This document shows positions 1-11,929 of a DNA stretch of 64,000 nt, in pieces. Source of the stretch: Valencia hispanica (taxonomy: Eukaryota; Chordata; Actinopteri; Cyprinodontiformes; Valenciidae); the NCBI GenBank assembly GCA_963556495.2, contig OY747713.1:49194224-49258223 (forward strand). Direction: 5' to 3'. The notes beneath the pieces were generated by a model. That model saw only the letters and a list, made by a program, of their open reading frames with translations. It was not told the DNA's origin and made no database searches. Within the stretch, counting starts at the first letter, position 1. Each line of letters opens with the position of its first letter. Made by a program: the position numbers and the translations under genes.

Positions 1-1195
1 TGCTGTGAGATGTTACCCCACTCTTCCACCAAGGCACTTGCAAGTTCCTGGACATTTCTGGGGGGAATGGCTCTAGCCCTCACCCTGCGATCTAACAGGT
101 CCCAGACGTGCTCAATGGGATTGAGATCCGAGCTCTTCGCTGGCCATGGCAAAGCACTGACATTGCTGTCATGCAGAAACTCACACACAGAACGAGCAGT
201 ATGGCTGGTGGCATTGTCCTGCTGGAGGATCATGTCCGGATGACTATGCATAAAGGGTACCACATGAGGGAGGAGGATGGAGATTGCCTGAAATGACAAC
301 AAGCTCACTCCGATGGTGATGATATACCGCCCCAGACCATGACGGACCCCCCACCTCCAAATCGATCCCGCTCCAGGCTACAGGCCTTGGTGTAACACTC
401 ATTCCTTCGACGATTAACACGAATCCGTCCATCACCCCTGGTGAGAGAAAACCATGACTCATCAGTGAAGAGCACTTTTTGCCACTTCTGTCTGGTCCAT
501 CGAAGGTGGGTTTGTGCCCATTGCCGGCGTTGTTGCTGGTGATGTCTGGTAAGGACCTGCCTTACAACAGGCCTACAAGCCCTCAGTTCAGCCTCTGTCA
601 GCCTATTGTGGACAGTCTGAGCACTGATGGAGGGATTGTGTGTTCCCGGTGTTACTCAGGCAGTTGTTGTGGCAATCCTGTACCTGTCACGCAGGTGTGA
701 TGTTCGGATGTACCGATCCTGTGCAGGTGTTGTTACATGTGGTCTTCCACTGCGAAGATGATCAGCTGTCCTTCCTGTCTCCCTGTAGCGCTGTCTAAGG
801 CGTCTCACAGTTTGGACATGGCAATTTATTGCCCTAGCCACATCAGCAGTCCTCATGCCTCCCTGCAGCATGCCTAATGCACGTTCACGCAGATGAGCAG
901 GGACCCTGGGCATCTTTCTTTGGGTGTTTTTCACAGTCGGTAGACAAGTCTCTTTAGTGTCCTGCGTTTTTAGAACTGTGACCTTAAATGCCTACTTTCT
1001 GTAAGCTGTTAAGGTCTTAACGACCATTCCACAGGTGCATGTTAATTAATTGATTATGGTTAATTGAACATGCATGGAAAACATTGTTTAAACCCTTTAC
1101 AATGAAGATCTGTAAAGTTATTTGGATTTTTACAACATTATTGTTGAAATACACAATCCTGAAAAAGGGACGTTTCTTTTTTTTGCTGAGTTTAT
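1..1195 (-). mobile_element. Tc1/mariner-type transposon, cut by the left window edge
   Basis: The right part of a Tc1-like element whose transposase reads on the minus strand. Its outer end lies at about 1195 (sequence TTGCTGAGTTTATA) and matches the terminal inverted repeat of a common fish Tc1 family; the other end is outside the window. The transposase is a pseudogene. The N-terminal helix-turn-helix region is open at 656-934 (start MKNTQRKMPRVPAHLRERAL), the first catalytic aspartate block (VLFTDES) lies near 457-475, and a glycine-rich stretch ending in SELVVISGN lies in 244-462, in different frames. Several frameshifts therefore separate the parts. The family's third catalytic residue falls near 100-130 (GLRSQSH type shadow on the plus strand). 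It is a dead copy. Family assignment is by recognition. Confidence 0.9.
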
Positions 1196-1487
1196 ATCAG
1201 TGAAGGCACCAGAGCTACAGGGGCTGTATGGTTAGCTGTTCAGAGTTCAGCAGATCCCCCCGTGGCTTTATTAGGAGCAACAACAGGTTAGTCTGAGTCA
1301 TGTGTCACGGTTTAGATAAGAGTTGTTTTATCAAGCAATTGTAATCTAATGTAAGCACAGCTCAGTAAAGTTTACGTCGTTCGATGTGGGTGGACCCAGG
1401 GCACTGGGATATTGGCTTTTTTTTCCTCCTCTTCACATGTCTATCACCAAATAGCTTTGTCACTCTCTTTTTTTTACTTCTGTCACA
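1196..1487. other. Unassigned AT-rich spacer
   Basis: No gene, inverted repeat or recognisable element seen here. Confidence 0.4.
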
Positions 1488-1841
1488 CACGCACACACAC
1501 ACAAGTCCGTATTTCTACCCATATTAGGACTTTATATTGACTTCCATTCATTTTATTAGCTACAATTATGCCTAAACCAAACTCTTACCCTAACCCTAAC
1601 CATTACCAGTTTATTCCTAACCCTAACCTTAACCAAAACCTGATTCACACCATACCGCTAAACCTAACCCCTAACCCTAAACCTAAACCCAATTCCCACC
1701 ATACCTCTAAACCTAACTAGTAGAGTTTAATAGCTTGTTAAACATTGTGTGGACCAGGCAAAATGTCCTCACAACTACAAATGTCCCCACAATGCTGGTG
1801 GCCTGTCAAAGGTTGGTCCACACATATATAGCTATACATGT

Positions 1842-1904
<63 letters not shown>

Positions 1905-1912
1905 CACACATA
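1488..1912 (+). repeat. Interspersed repeat with CCCTAA-like tract and long CA microsatellite
   Basis: A short CA tract (about 1488-1502) is followed by a unit containing irregular CCTAACCC motifs (about 1560-1720), then AATGTCCTCAC and TGTCCCCACAATG blocks, then a CA run at about 1844-1912. The same order recurs at 40980-41365, including the shared words GACTTTATATTGACTTCC and CCATTACCAG, so it is a dispersed family rather than a random satellite. The CCCTAA motif matches the vertebrate telomere unit, but the tract is short and imperfect. Confidence 0.75.
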
Positions 1913-2204
1913 ATTTTTTCATAACATAACCATATATGTCTCCCCGCCTCTCACCCCCAACACCTTCCTAACTTTCTTCTATTTTTCTCTTTCTTACATC
2001 TCTACTTTTGGACTTTCAATCAGGCAACCCCAAGCACTAACTATGACTCCACTTGTGTTTATCGGTTTCTATGATGACATACACATGATGTTATACACAT
2101 AACTTTAGTCACACAACTATGGTTACTGTAAGGTTTGTCACATGTAAGGTTCATGGAACTGGCACTAGAGAGAAAAGAATTAGGATTTTTAAACAGCTTA
2201 AAAG

Positions 2205-2880
2205 ATTGAAGGCATGGGGCGCCCCTGGGCCCCGGCTCTCCCGGTCTATGGACCGGCCCGCAGCCGGTTGCTGGGCCCGTGGGCTCGTCACTGCTGCACC
2301 CCGTGCCCCTGAATCGTAGCCGCTGGATGTTCCCCTGGGGTTCTCCTTTGCTCCTTTCTTGGGGGATGCGGTCGGCCCCGCCCTGGTCCGCCTGGGGCTC
2401 TGGGGGTCCTTTGGACGTCTTGGCCCCGATCTCCTTCATGTCTGCATTGATTCCTGGTAGACGGATTGATGCCTGCTCACACCAGCTATCGAAAACTCTT
2501 ATGGAGAAACCTTATATGCACCAGCATGCTCACACAAACACACATAGGTGTGGGGCTCCTGGTGTTTACAGATATATTCTTGGGCTGAGGTTATCATTAC
2601 TAGATCTTGAGTAATCGGTACCATGAGTTTTTCTGTGACATTTTTGTTGTATTTTTATATCCATTTTTCTGTTCTTCGATGACTTCGATGTTTTCGTGTG
2701 TTTTCTTTGTTCCCCTTCCTCTCTTGTATTTTCAACTCACCCTCTCTCTGGACTTTTTGTTTCCTACCTCTCTTCTTCATCTTCTTTCTTTCTTCCCCTT
2801 AATTTTCCGTCTCCATTTCCATAACATCAGGAAATAAAACCCACAGCAATTCATAATAAAGATTTTTCACACATAGAAAA
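2205..2880 (+). mobile_element. L1/Tx1-type LINE, 3' UTR fragment with 3' end
   Basis: A GC-rich stretch (2215-2450), then GAGAAACCTTATATGCACCA, a pyrimidine-rich tract and a terminal AATAAAG followed by TTTTTCACAC and an A-rich tail. The same series is found reversed at 61008-62150, where it sits directly downstream of an L1-type ORF2 C-terminus; this identifies it as the 3' UTR of that LINE. Related copies lie at 12740-15005 (split), 15530-17285 (split) and 40590-40990. Open frames in it are by-products of its base composition. It is 5' truncated, as usual for LINEs. Confidence 0.75.
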
Positions 2881-2884
2881 AAAG

Positions 2885-3800
2885 AAGATTGAAGGAATAT
2901 GTTGTCTTATTACAAGAGAATTATAAATCTACCTCAGCTGCTGATGATCTTAAATCACCTGAGTTCCCTAACGTGTTTTCTGCATGCTATAACTCTAGAC
3001 AAAGGGGAGTAGAAATATTAATAAATAAAACAGTTAATTTTACAGTATTAGACACAGTTATAGATCCAGAGGGTAGATTTATAATAATAAAACTATCCAT
3101 ACATAACCAAAAGTTTATGTATTGTCAGTATATATGACCTAAATGTTGATGACCCCTCTTTCTTTTATAACTTCTTCTCTGCACTTTCTGAACACTTGGA
3201 TTGATAACCTCTTCTTGGGGGCGACCTGAACTTTGGTTTAAATGAAGAAATAGACAGGTTCAGCACAGCAAGGACTCTATAGATATAGTCAAACAGTACA
3301 TGAGCGATTATGGACTTTGCGATGCATGGCATTCTCTTCACCCCAATGATAGGAAATATACTTTTTTCTCAAATTACTTTTTTCCCACCATTCTTATTAT
3401 CGACTGGATTATTTTTTAGTCAGCAGCTCACTGTTGACTGACATTTCAGACACTGAGATACACCCTATAGCTGTAAGCTATAATGCTCCTGTTTCTTTAA
3501 CTCTGGTAAAGAAGAAAATAAATTCCACAAAGAAGGAATTTGAGATTCAATACATCATTGCTTACGGATTAAGATTTTATTTAATATTTCAAAAAAGAGT
3601 TTTTATTTGGAGTATAATGACCTCTCTGGTACGTCACCAACTATTCTCTGGGAAGCAGGAAAAGCTGTGCTTAGAGGTAAAATAATCTCATTCTCATCAA
3701 ATAAAAAGAAAATAGAAAACAAACATATTCAGGAATTACGAATATTCAGGAATTGCCTAGGGCAATTATTAATAAGATTAATAATTTTATGTAAAAATTT
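2885..3800 (+). pseudogene. L1-type ORF2 endonuclease fragment, decayed
   Basis: Broken frames resemble the APE-type endonuclease that opens L1-clade ORF2 and nicks target DNA. Visible pieces are VVLLQEN (QE block of the active site) near 2905, SACYNSRQRGVEILINK near 2970-3030, a LILGGDLN-like stretch near 3210, and HPIAVSYNAPVSLTLVKKK at 3460-3510, which corresponds to the SDHAPV block with its key residues changed. A final piece (GTSPTILWEAGKAVLRGKI) lies at 3630-3690. Stops and shifts separate the parts, so it is non-functional. It follows directly on an L1 3' end at 2880, either from a separate insertion or from recombination between two copies. No reverse transcriptase follows; the sequence breaks at an AT microsatellite. 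Confidence 0.7.
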
Positions 3801-3827
3801 GCAAGCTAGGGGGCACCTGGATTCCAG

Positions 3828-3831
<4 letters not shown>

Positions 3832-3915
<84 letters not shown>
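3832..3915. repeat. (AT)n microsatellite
   Basis: About 42 perfect AT units, ending exactly where a Tc1-type terminal repeat (ACAGTGGCTTGCAAAAG) begins. A second copy of the same Tc1 subfamily at 47126 also starts at the end of an AT run. Confidence 0.97.
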
Positions 3916-3917
<2 letters not shown>

Positions 3918-5060
3918 TGGCTTGCAAAAGTATTCGGCCCCCTTGAACTTTTCCACATTTTGTCACATTACAGCCACAAACATGAATCAATTTTAATGGA
4001 ATTCCACGTGAAAGACCAAAACAAAGTGGTGTACACGTGAGAAGTGGAACAAAAATCATACATGATTCCAAACATTTTTTACAAATAAATAACTGAAAAG
4101 TGGGGTGTGCGTAATTATTCACGCCCCTGAGTCAATACTTTGTAGAATCACCTTTTGCTGCAGTTACAGCTGCCAGTCTTTTAGGGTATGTCTCTACCAG
4201 CTTTGCACATCTAGAGACTGAAATTCTTGCCCATTCTTCTTTGCAAAACAGCTCCAGCTCAGTCAGATTAGATGGACAGCATTTGTGAACAGCAGTTTTC
4301 AGAGCATGATGCTGCCACCACCATATTTGACAGTGGGGATGGTGGGTTCAGAGTGATGTGCAGTGTTAGTTTTCCGCCACACATAGCGTTTTGCATTTTG
4401 GCCAAAAAGTTCCATTTTGATCTCATCTGACCAGAGCACCTTCTTCCACATGTTTGCTGTGTCCCCCACATGGCTTGTTGCAAACTGCAAACAGGACTTC
4501 TTATGGTTTTCTTTTAACAATGGCTTTCTTCTTGCCACTCATCCATAAAGGCCAACTTTGTGCAGTGCACGACTAATAGTTGACCTATGGACCTGTAACT
4601 CGTCCAGAGTCACCATGGGCCTCTTGGCTGCATTTCTGATCAGCGCTCTCCTTGTTCGGCCTGTGAGTTTAGGTGGGATTTCTGAATGATCGCTTGAACA
4701 GTGTTCCGTGGGATGTTCAAGGCTTGGGAAATCTTTTTGTAGCCTAAGCCTGCTTTAAATTTCTCAATAACTTTATCCCTGACATGTCTGGTGTGTTCTT
4801 TGGACTTCATGGTGTTGTTGCTCCCAACATCCTCTTAGACAACCTCTGAGGCCGTCACAGGGCAGCTGTATTTGTACTGACATTAGATTACACACAGGTG
4901 CACTCAATGTAGTCATTAGCACTCATCAGGCAATGTCTATGGGCAACTGACTGCACTCAGACCAAAGGGGACTGAACAATTACGCACAACCTATTACCTG
5001 CCTGGTAAGGCTGAGTAATTTAAACAATACATTAAGGAATAAATTCTTCCGCTGTGGACA
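3914..5060 (-). mobile_element. Tc1/mariner-type transposon, internally deleted
   Basis: A member of the subfamily beginning ACAGTGGCTTGCAAAAG. Compared with the better copy at 47126-48242 it lacks about 275 bp at position 4300, removing the block between the catalytic core centre and the third acidic residue; the break is at CAGTTTTCAG/AGCATGATGC. The remaining transposase pieces (4268-4538 minus, containing VLWSDEIKMELFGQNAK) hold the first catalytic aspartate. The part beyond 4660 adds the helix-turn-helix region that the other copy lacks. The right terminal repeat is not recognisable, so the right limit is approximate. It is a non-autonomous relic. Confidence 0.85.
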
Positions 5061-5084
5061 TTAATTGTACGCATTACTCCAGAC

Positions 5085-6156
5085 AACTTTTCTTTAAGCT
5101 AAGGGGAATTAATTAAGAAAATAGATCCACCTTACAGCCAAAACATTTAGTCAATAATTCCCATCTATTCTAACACATGCATCTAACTACTACAGATCTT
5201 AGAAAACAATAATATGTGAAAATTAACCACAATTAACATGAAATGGATCAGAGAGAAACAGACACCTCAGGCTTTGTTCAGGGAGGGAGGTGGCCCTCAC
5301 TCCAGGGGGGTCAAGTCACAGATAGCCTAGGAGACAAAGAGTCATAAAACTAGTGCTGTGGCAAGATGGAGAACTGCACATGGAGTGTAAGGAGACAAAG
5401 GGTCATAAACTTCGTTCTGGAGCACATGGAGTGTAAGAAGACAAAGGAACAATGAGGTTAACTTTTCAGCTAACACCAGCTAACACAAGCCGGACCAAGT
5501 CCGACTCAGCCGACCAGGTGATCAGAGAGCGGAGGAGAGAGGAAAAGAGAGGAAGGAAAAAGAAAGAAAAGTGGGATCCGCTACAGACACAAGATTAGCA
5601 TAAATGAACCGGTTCAGTCCTACTTTGCATTGAGGGAAGTCCGGTCCAGGGAGGAGAGCAAAATGTGTCCATAGTTGAGCAAGAAAAGGAAGAGTTGTAA
5701 AAACCTGCACAGGATTTAGGACTGTGTCCCAACTGCAGGCTGGATGGCCTGCTGGTCAACGTCGTAACGAACTGTCTTGGAACAGTTCTGATATAGCTCA
5801 GACTAGATACACCAACAGGATGAGCACTTTGAAGCTTTGAAATGAGGGTTCTTCCCGGTCCAGCGGGTCAGAATAAAAGAGAATCTTTACCGGTGAGATG
5901 TCCTCTGTGTAGCAGGAGTTTCTGCTAAGAACCTCTGCTGAGAACAGTTTGAAAATGGCCACCACTACCACTCTTATAGGCCTTTGGCCGTGATGTCATT
6001 GTTGATGTCACCATTGGTGGTAACGGACCAATAGGAGTGTGTTGGGGGTCACCGCTAGGATTGTTGGGAAATGTGGTCTGCTCAGTCCATCTTTAAAATG
6101 TTTTCCAGCCATCCAACAGTCTTTTCAGTTCATCTTATAAAAAATGGAGCCCAACA
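5085..6156 (-). mobile_element. LTR in minus orientation (possible solo or partial LTR element)
   Basis: Read on the minus strand, a purine tract (GAACTAAGGGGGAA, 6157-6170) is followed at once by TGTTGGGCTCC, the usual arrangement of polypurine tract and LTR start. About 190 bases into it CCTATAAGAG would serve as a TATA box (near 5972-5982). The last 130 bases of this block recur at 15228-15370 in the same orientation, sharing the words TTTGGCTGTAAGG and TTCCCCTTAGCTTAAAG, so it is a repeated family. The outer end near 5085 was set from that shared region and is approximate. No coding sequence in this orientation is recognisable beyond the tract. Confidence 0.5.
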
Positions 6157-6317
6157 TTCCCCCTTAGTTCTGAAGAGTTGAACCAATGTTCAGTCTTTGG
6201 AACTAGAAATTGATTCATTTTCCATGTGAACCAAGACATGTTGCTGTCCTTCTGCGGTACGGAAGGTTTAACAGTTCAGTCCATTCGAAGAACAACGAGA
6301 AAAACAACAAAAATATC

Positions 6318-6470
<153 letters not shown>

Positions 6471-6479
6471 TGAAGAGAT

Positions 6480-6800
6480 AAAAATTTTGTACCTGAGGGG
6501 AGGGGTTTAATGCAACTCGTGGTTCAATAAAAACTCTGTGCTGACATAGAACTGCGGTCAGTTAAGAGAACTGAGCCCAGCGAATGACGTCTCGTTGTTA
6601 AAATCTGTAACTGTGTCTGTTGTTTCTTATTGCTCCTCTTTACAGAAATGAACAAGCACGCTGGAAGGTGAAACAAGAGCCCGAGAGAGGCTAGGGGTCA
6701 TAAAGGGGTCATAAAATTAAGTGGATGTCTGTTCTTTTAAGAGAGGCTTTAAATTATAGTGAAAAATTACTTCCAACAATTTTAGTGACCCAGACATAAT
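6480..6800 (+). mobile_element. Probable 5' LTR end and primer-binding site of a retrovirus-like element
   Basis: A poly(A) signal AATAAA at 6527-6532, an R/U5-like stretch, and an end at CTTCCAACA (6778) are followed after a few bases by TTAGTGACCCAGACATAAT (6782-6800). This resembles a TGGTGACCC-type tRNA primer-binding site with two changes. The plus-strand protease, integrase and envelope-like remnants downstream fit this orientation. The LTR start and a 3' copy were not found, so this is a tentative call. Confidence 0.4.
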
Positions 6801-9573
6801 TTTTGGAGGAGCAAAGGAAAACGTAAGTTTGGAATAATAGGATTTGGTTGAAATTGTTGTGATCGACAGATGCTGGAGACCGAAGGATGGAAGTGACCCG
6901 GGTCTGAAGTCATTTGGTAAGCGCTGCCACACGAGGCGCAAAATTGACTATTCTAAAATTATGTTCTGTCTGTTGTTCTCCAGTAAATGTTGATTTCTGT
7001 TTCTACTGAGGTAAATAGATGCCGACCGGGTTGGTATTCTCAGGGTGTGGCGTGCCATAGATAAGGCGAGACGTCGTTTATTGAGAGCCTGCGTGTTGGG
7101 AACAGCAGGAAGGCCGAGTGCGGATAAGCCCGTGGTTGAGATCCACAAAATGTCTGAAAACAAAACAAAACCCAGAGAGCGATTTCAGCCCTGGCATTTC
7201 TTGTTCCTTCAAACAGGATCCCAAATCTGACTGGATCTCCGGGAGGAACCACAGGCTGCTGAGAGCCCGCGCATTGGCTGGTTTGGAACCAGGATCAAAG
7301 CCCTCCAGCTCAGCGTTAGGTCTAGGAGGCCGGCAGACCCACGGATATCCTCCCAGGAGCAACAGTTGGTGAAGGGAGTCTTTCTTCACAAGGACACAGG
7401 CCAGTGAGTACAAAATTTGATGCGTGAAAGAATTTTTAAAAAATAAGAGAAAAGAGAACTAGGTTTATAGGTCCGGGACCTTTTTAATGCAAGTTTGGGA
7501 TTTTGCAAATAAAGATAAAGATCGGGGATCTCACAATGAAAATCCATGGTAAAACAAAATATGACTGGGGTTGGACTCCAAAGCGCACAGAGGTCTGGGA
7601 TCTCAATTAGAAATAATAATAAATAATATATAATAATAATAATAATACTAGTAATGAAAAAAAACATAATAAAATACAAAATGATATTAATGTGTCATAA
7701 ACCGGTTGTGTGACTGTGTGTGTGTGAATGGAGATTTCTTCCTTTTGAAGCTGCTGAAGAAGACTGAGAAGAGTCTCGTGGTTAGAAAATTGAGTAAATA
7801 GCACTACGATAAGCTAAATAGATCAGATAAAAGAGAAATAAAAGCTTAATTAAATTCATTAACATGGGAATGATAAATGTTTAAAAATGAAAAATAAAAA
7901 CAGCAAAATGTAACTTATCAAAATACGGGGAGTAAATGGCAAAGAAGATGCAAAATGTATGTAAAAGAAAAGACAATACAACATTTCTTTAAAAATAAAT
8001 AAAAGATTATGAATTTTAAGGACGATTAACTGAGGCATTTTGCGCACTTCTTGGTAGTGGCGATCTAAAATAAAACAAAAAAGATCAAAAATTAAAGAAA
8101 AACCATTGGCCGTCTCAAACAAAAGAATAATTTAAAGAAGCAAAGCAAAAAGGAAAAGGAAAAAAAAGGGGGGTCGTGACGGGTAATAAGCGACTGATAA
8201 AAAAGCAGATGTGTTTTTTAGCACCCGGGAGGATGACAAATGTTTTAAACTTTCTGTTCTCCCCTAAAATTCCGCCGAAAGAAAGTAAAAGAGAAAACTC
8301 TTACTTCCATATTTTTAAAAATATCCCATGAAGAGCAAGGTAAACCGCTTTACCCTGATCTTAATGAATTATCTCAAACAAGGGACCCCCTTCCCCCCTT
8401 CCCCTCAATGAAGAGAGTTCTCATAATAAACAAGACCCCCTCCCTCTTTCCCTCAGTCGTTCTCTTAAGAAACAAACCAACTGTGGTGGGGTGCGTCAGC
8501 ACCGGTAAATGTGCTTCCTGAGGGAAAAGACTTGTGTTTTAATTTTTATTGCCTTCCTAGCATTCCTGCACTAAAACCAGATCCATCATTTGTTTCAAAA
8601 TTTTTAAAGGTTATCCAAACTTGCCAGTAAACGAAAGGAATGCAGAGGAGAAACAACACACCTCCCCCGTTAGCTGATAATGAGGGGGATGTTTTATGAG
8701 CTGCGTGCAGCGTTGCTTCCAAAAGGTTGGGATTTCCAAAGTACAGCAACAACTGTTACTCTATAATAATAATAATAATAAAAAAAGAACTTAGCTAATA
8801 TTTTGAATAATATTCATGGGATGTCTGGGAGATCTCTCGTATAGTAGAAAAGAAATGGTTTAACAATGACGAATTATGAGCAGAGTGATTTTATTTTGAA
8901 ATTCAGGCGGATGTCTACAGGTACTGTGAGGTAGCGACAGCTGGGTGGCTACGTGGCTTTACTCTTTGTAACAAGCGGCAGCTTCAATTGCTTGTTTCTA
9001 ACATTTTAATGACAGATAGATGCCTGTTGAAAGGAAACAATCTCGCAATGCGCTGGGTTAGAGACTGCAAAGAAGAGAGGAGTTTTTCGTTTCGGGATTA
9101 CCGTAGTACAGAATTTAGTAAGGCACTCCAAAATTCAACTTTAGTTACCATAACACACTGAGTATAAGCGCACTTCAATATATACACTTAATGGAGTTGT
9201 TGCTAATTGGATAAAATTAAGGGTCTGATTAAGTAGGAAAGATGTCTGGACCTACACCTGAGATTGGCCCTGGCCCAATCTGAGTTGAATAATGGGACCA
9301 CGCTTTTGGACATCCAGCAACAGACCCTTCCAGATATAATCATAATAATAAGCTAATTTGTAGAATCTTTATGAAGGAGCAGATAAGCAGAGAGCAAGGA
9401 ATAGAGAATGTGAATAGAGATGTGATGTTTTATTATGGAAATTTCAGTTGCTGATTATGTGATTGTGAAGTAGGGGAAGTGAATGAAGCCAGATGGAGAG
9501 GAAAGTGCTGAATTTAGAGGAATTTTGTTTTCCACTCATACAAAATCTGAGATTAGGTTGTTAAAAAAATGAA
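6801..9573 (+). pseudogene. Leader and gag-sized region of the decayed retrovirus-like element
   Basis: The stretch lies between the probable primer-binding site and protease remnant, where leader and gag would be expected. No open frame longer than about 110 codons is convincing, and no zinc-knuckle motif was seen. A possible splice donor (TTTGGTAAG) lies at about 6912. The rest is A-rich with simple ATA and TAA tracts (7605-7650, 8763-8780). The label is positional only. Confidence 0.3.
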
Positions 9574-9831
9574 ATGATAATAATATATTTAGCTACAGGA
9601 AGAATCTGTAGTGGTAATTATATTATCTCCAGATTGTTTTCTAATTTGTTAGGAAGAGATTTCCCATTTCACTTGAAGTTGGGAATGTTATTTGTAGGAG
9701 ATAAGTTAATAATCCAAATTGTAGATTTTCATAAAGCTCTTGAAACGGGACAGCTAACAAAGGACTGTTCTACTTGGGGAGAAATTTTTTTAGTTTTAAA
9801 TGAAGTTTGTAATTATATAAAGATAAAATAA
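9574..9831 (+). pseudogene. Retroviral protease C-terminal remnant
   Basis: An open stretch whose middle reads NLLGRDFPFHLKLGMLF. The LLGRD-x-hydrophobic motif is characteristic of the C-terminal part of retroviral aspartic proteases, where it ends the dimer fold before reverse transcriptase. The DTGA active-site segment should lie upstream and is not seen. Reverse transcriptase should follow, but the next recognisable domain, at 10290, is integrase, so most of pol has been lost. Confidence 0.5.
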
Positions 9832-10269
9832 TTATATTATTGCTAACAGAAGATCCAAATTCAACCTTGCATGTTTTTGGCCAACAATGGGGAACAGAGG
9901 TATGGTGACCTCTAGTGGCGAACTAATTAGAGCATTTACTACAGATAATTCAATTCTCAAACTGATTAGTATGTATACATAGAAGTGTGTCAGACATGAA
10001 AAAAAAAGCTTCTCATATAAAATTAAGAAACAGCTTTGAGGAAACAAAGGCTGTACTGAAGAAGATGGTCTCACCGTCTGACCCGAAATATGTTTTGCTA
10101 AAAATCCTATACAGATGGGTGTCAATATTGAGATATAGCCTTGTCATGTCTAAACAAGGGGGGATATGATAATAGTCACATAAAATTTTTGTTTGGCCTG
10201 TTTAATGTGTGCAAAACCTAGACTGCAAAGATATATAAGACCACAAAGAGGTAATTTCCAACTACAAAT

Positions 10270-10720
10270 TATTTTTCTGGAGTGATATGCATGGATTTCT
10301 AGAACTAAATCAATACGAAGAGAAGAAGTTCTGTTTAGTAAGAAAAAATAATTTCTCCAAATGGATTGAAATGTTACCAGTGAAGCATTCTGATACACTA
10401 ACTGTTGCAGAAATGTTGTTTAGAGAAATAATGCCTAGATTTGGGATCCACAAATAATCTATAGTGATAACGGAACACATTATGTGAATGAAATAATTTA
10501 TAAAATAGGATAAAGATTATAGATTATGTTTAAGAGACAATGGGATTCTAAAAGCAGACTAAGAAAGGCCATGGATGAGACTAAACATAATTGGATTTAC
10601 TGTTTGGTTAGGGTTAAGCTACATATGAATATCAGCCAAAGGAGTGGAACAGGCCTTACACCATTGAAACAATCTATGGGATACCTTACACCCTCCTACA
10701 GTTAGGTATATTAAAATAAG
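10270..10720 (+). pseudogene. Retroviral integrase core remnant
   Basis: Frames in this stretch carry typical core-domain words of gamma/epsilon-type fish retroviral integrases: WIEMLPVKHSDTLTVAEMLF, then PRFGIHK, an SDNGTHYV-type stretch near 10458-10480 holding the second catalytic aspartate, and RSGTGLTPLKQ near 10635-10670. A stop (TAA at 10457) and at least one frameshift break the frame. The zinc-binding N-domain and C-terminal domain are not visible. Confidence 0.65.
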
Positions 10721-10727
10721 AGGAACA

Positions 10728-10835
10728 ATTCAATTCAGTTTATTTATATAGCGCCGAATCACAACAGATGTTATCTCAAGGCACTTAACAAGAAGTCATT
10801 TCAATACATTTATACAAATTACATCTTACAATTAC
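10728..10835 (+). repeat. Interspersed repeat fragment (TTTATTTATATAGCGCC type)
   Basis: About 100 bp starting CAATTCAGTTTATTTATATA and containing TCAAGGCACTTAACAAGAAG. The same sequence occurs at 30830-30930 as the start of a much longer L2-related repeat. Here only the edge is present. Confidence 0.75.
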
Positions 10836-11442
10836 AAACTGATTTATGATTTTATGACAAAGATGTTGCAATTTGAAAAAAGCAATGGAAGAAACAGGAC
10901 AGAATTGTCTTGATATTGTCTTGATTTAGTAAACTATACATGCATATAACACCAAATTTGAATATTGGCCTCATTATATTTGAAATAATCTATGGGCGTA
11001 GATATAGAATTCCTTAGTTTGGTATACTCTCTTCTGAAAAACAATGTGATTAAGATCTGGTGGTTTTCATGATCAAAATACTGAAATGTAAATAAGTTAT
11101 AAATGCAAACTAATCATATGCCAGATGATCCTATATTCCTACAGGAAGAAGTGAGCTGAAAGTAGGACACTGGATCCTGATTAAAGCTGTAAACAGAAAA
11201 CTGGTCATCACCCAGGTGGGAGGGGCCATTCCAGGTATTTTTGACCACACCAACGGCTGTAGAGACTGAGTTGGATACATTTAACCTATTGTAAATAGCA
11301 GAGACCATTACTAGATATAGAGAAAGCAGTCTAAGAAAAGTGGTGTTTCAGACTGATTACAAAGGCAGGTGAATACAATAGGTTTCACCTGTCTCAACCT
11401 CAGTGAAGAGACCCAGGAGATCCACTTTTCTATAGAGACTGC

Positions 11443-11916
11443 TTGAAGGGAGAGATAGTGACTATGGAGGTTTTCCTGCTACCTAGTACTTTTATTTTCA
11501 CAGCTTTTTGGTTGTGTTATTTAATAGGAACATTAGGACTCACACAAAAACGACATATAGCACATGAGAATACTAATTTATTGTCTTGGTTCACTCAGAG
11601 AAGGACACACAGAAACCCATTTGACGTATGGTACCAATATGCAAGATATCTAGCACATAAATGAAGCATTATTAACTGTTTTGTTTGTTCTCAAATGCCA
11701 TACTCTGTAGGACATTTACCCATTTATGTAGAAGCTTTCACTAATCTTAATGATCTGTTTCCAGATGTTACACTCCTCTCCAGGATTTGGACAAATTCTG
11801 AGCATGAAATACATGAGCGAACGGGAAGTTATATGGGTAATAATGTATATACTTCCATGACAAAAGTAAGGGTAAATGGGAGACTGGGACGACATGAGAT
11901 TAATCTAAATAGTTAA
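11443..11916 (+). pseudogene. Envelope-like remnant of the retrovirus-like element
   Basis: Two open stretches (11443-11664 and 11695-11916) follow the integrase remnant. The first begins with a short hydrophobic segment like a signal peptide (FIFTAFWLCYLIGTLGL) and ends NPFDVWYQYARYLA. The second starts after NCFVCSQMPYS, a Cys-x-x-Cys word of the kind seen in fish endogenous retroviral envelopes. Position and motifs support a surface-protein fragment; no fusion peptide or membrane anchor was found. A frameshift or stop separates the two parts. Confidence 0.4.
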
Positions 11917-11929
11917 AACAGGACCAGTA

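Noticed and set aside
1488..1700. A true interstitial telomere or chromosome fusion point
   Set aside because: The CCCTAA units are few and broken, and the same block with the same flanks recurs at 41 kb.
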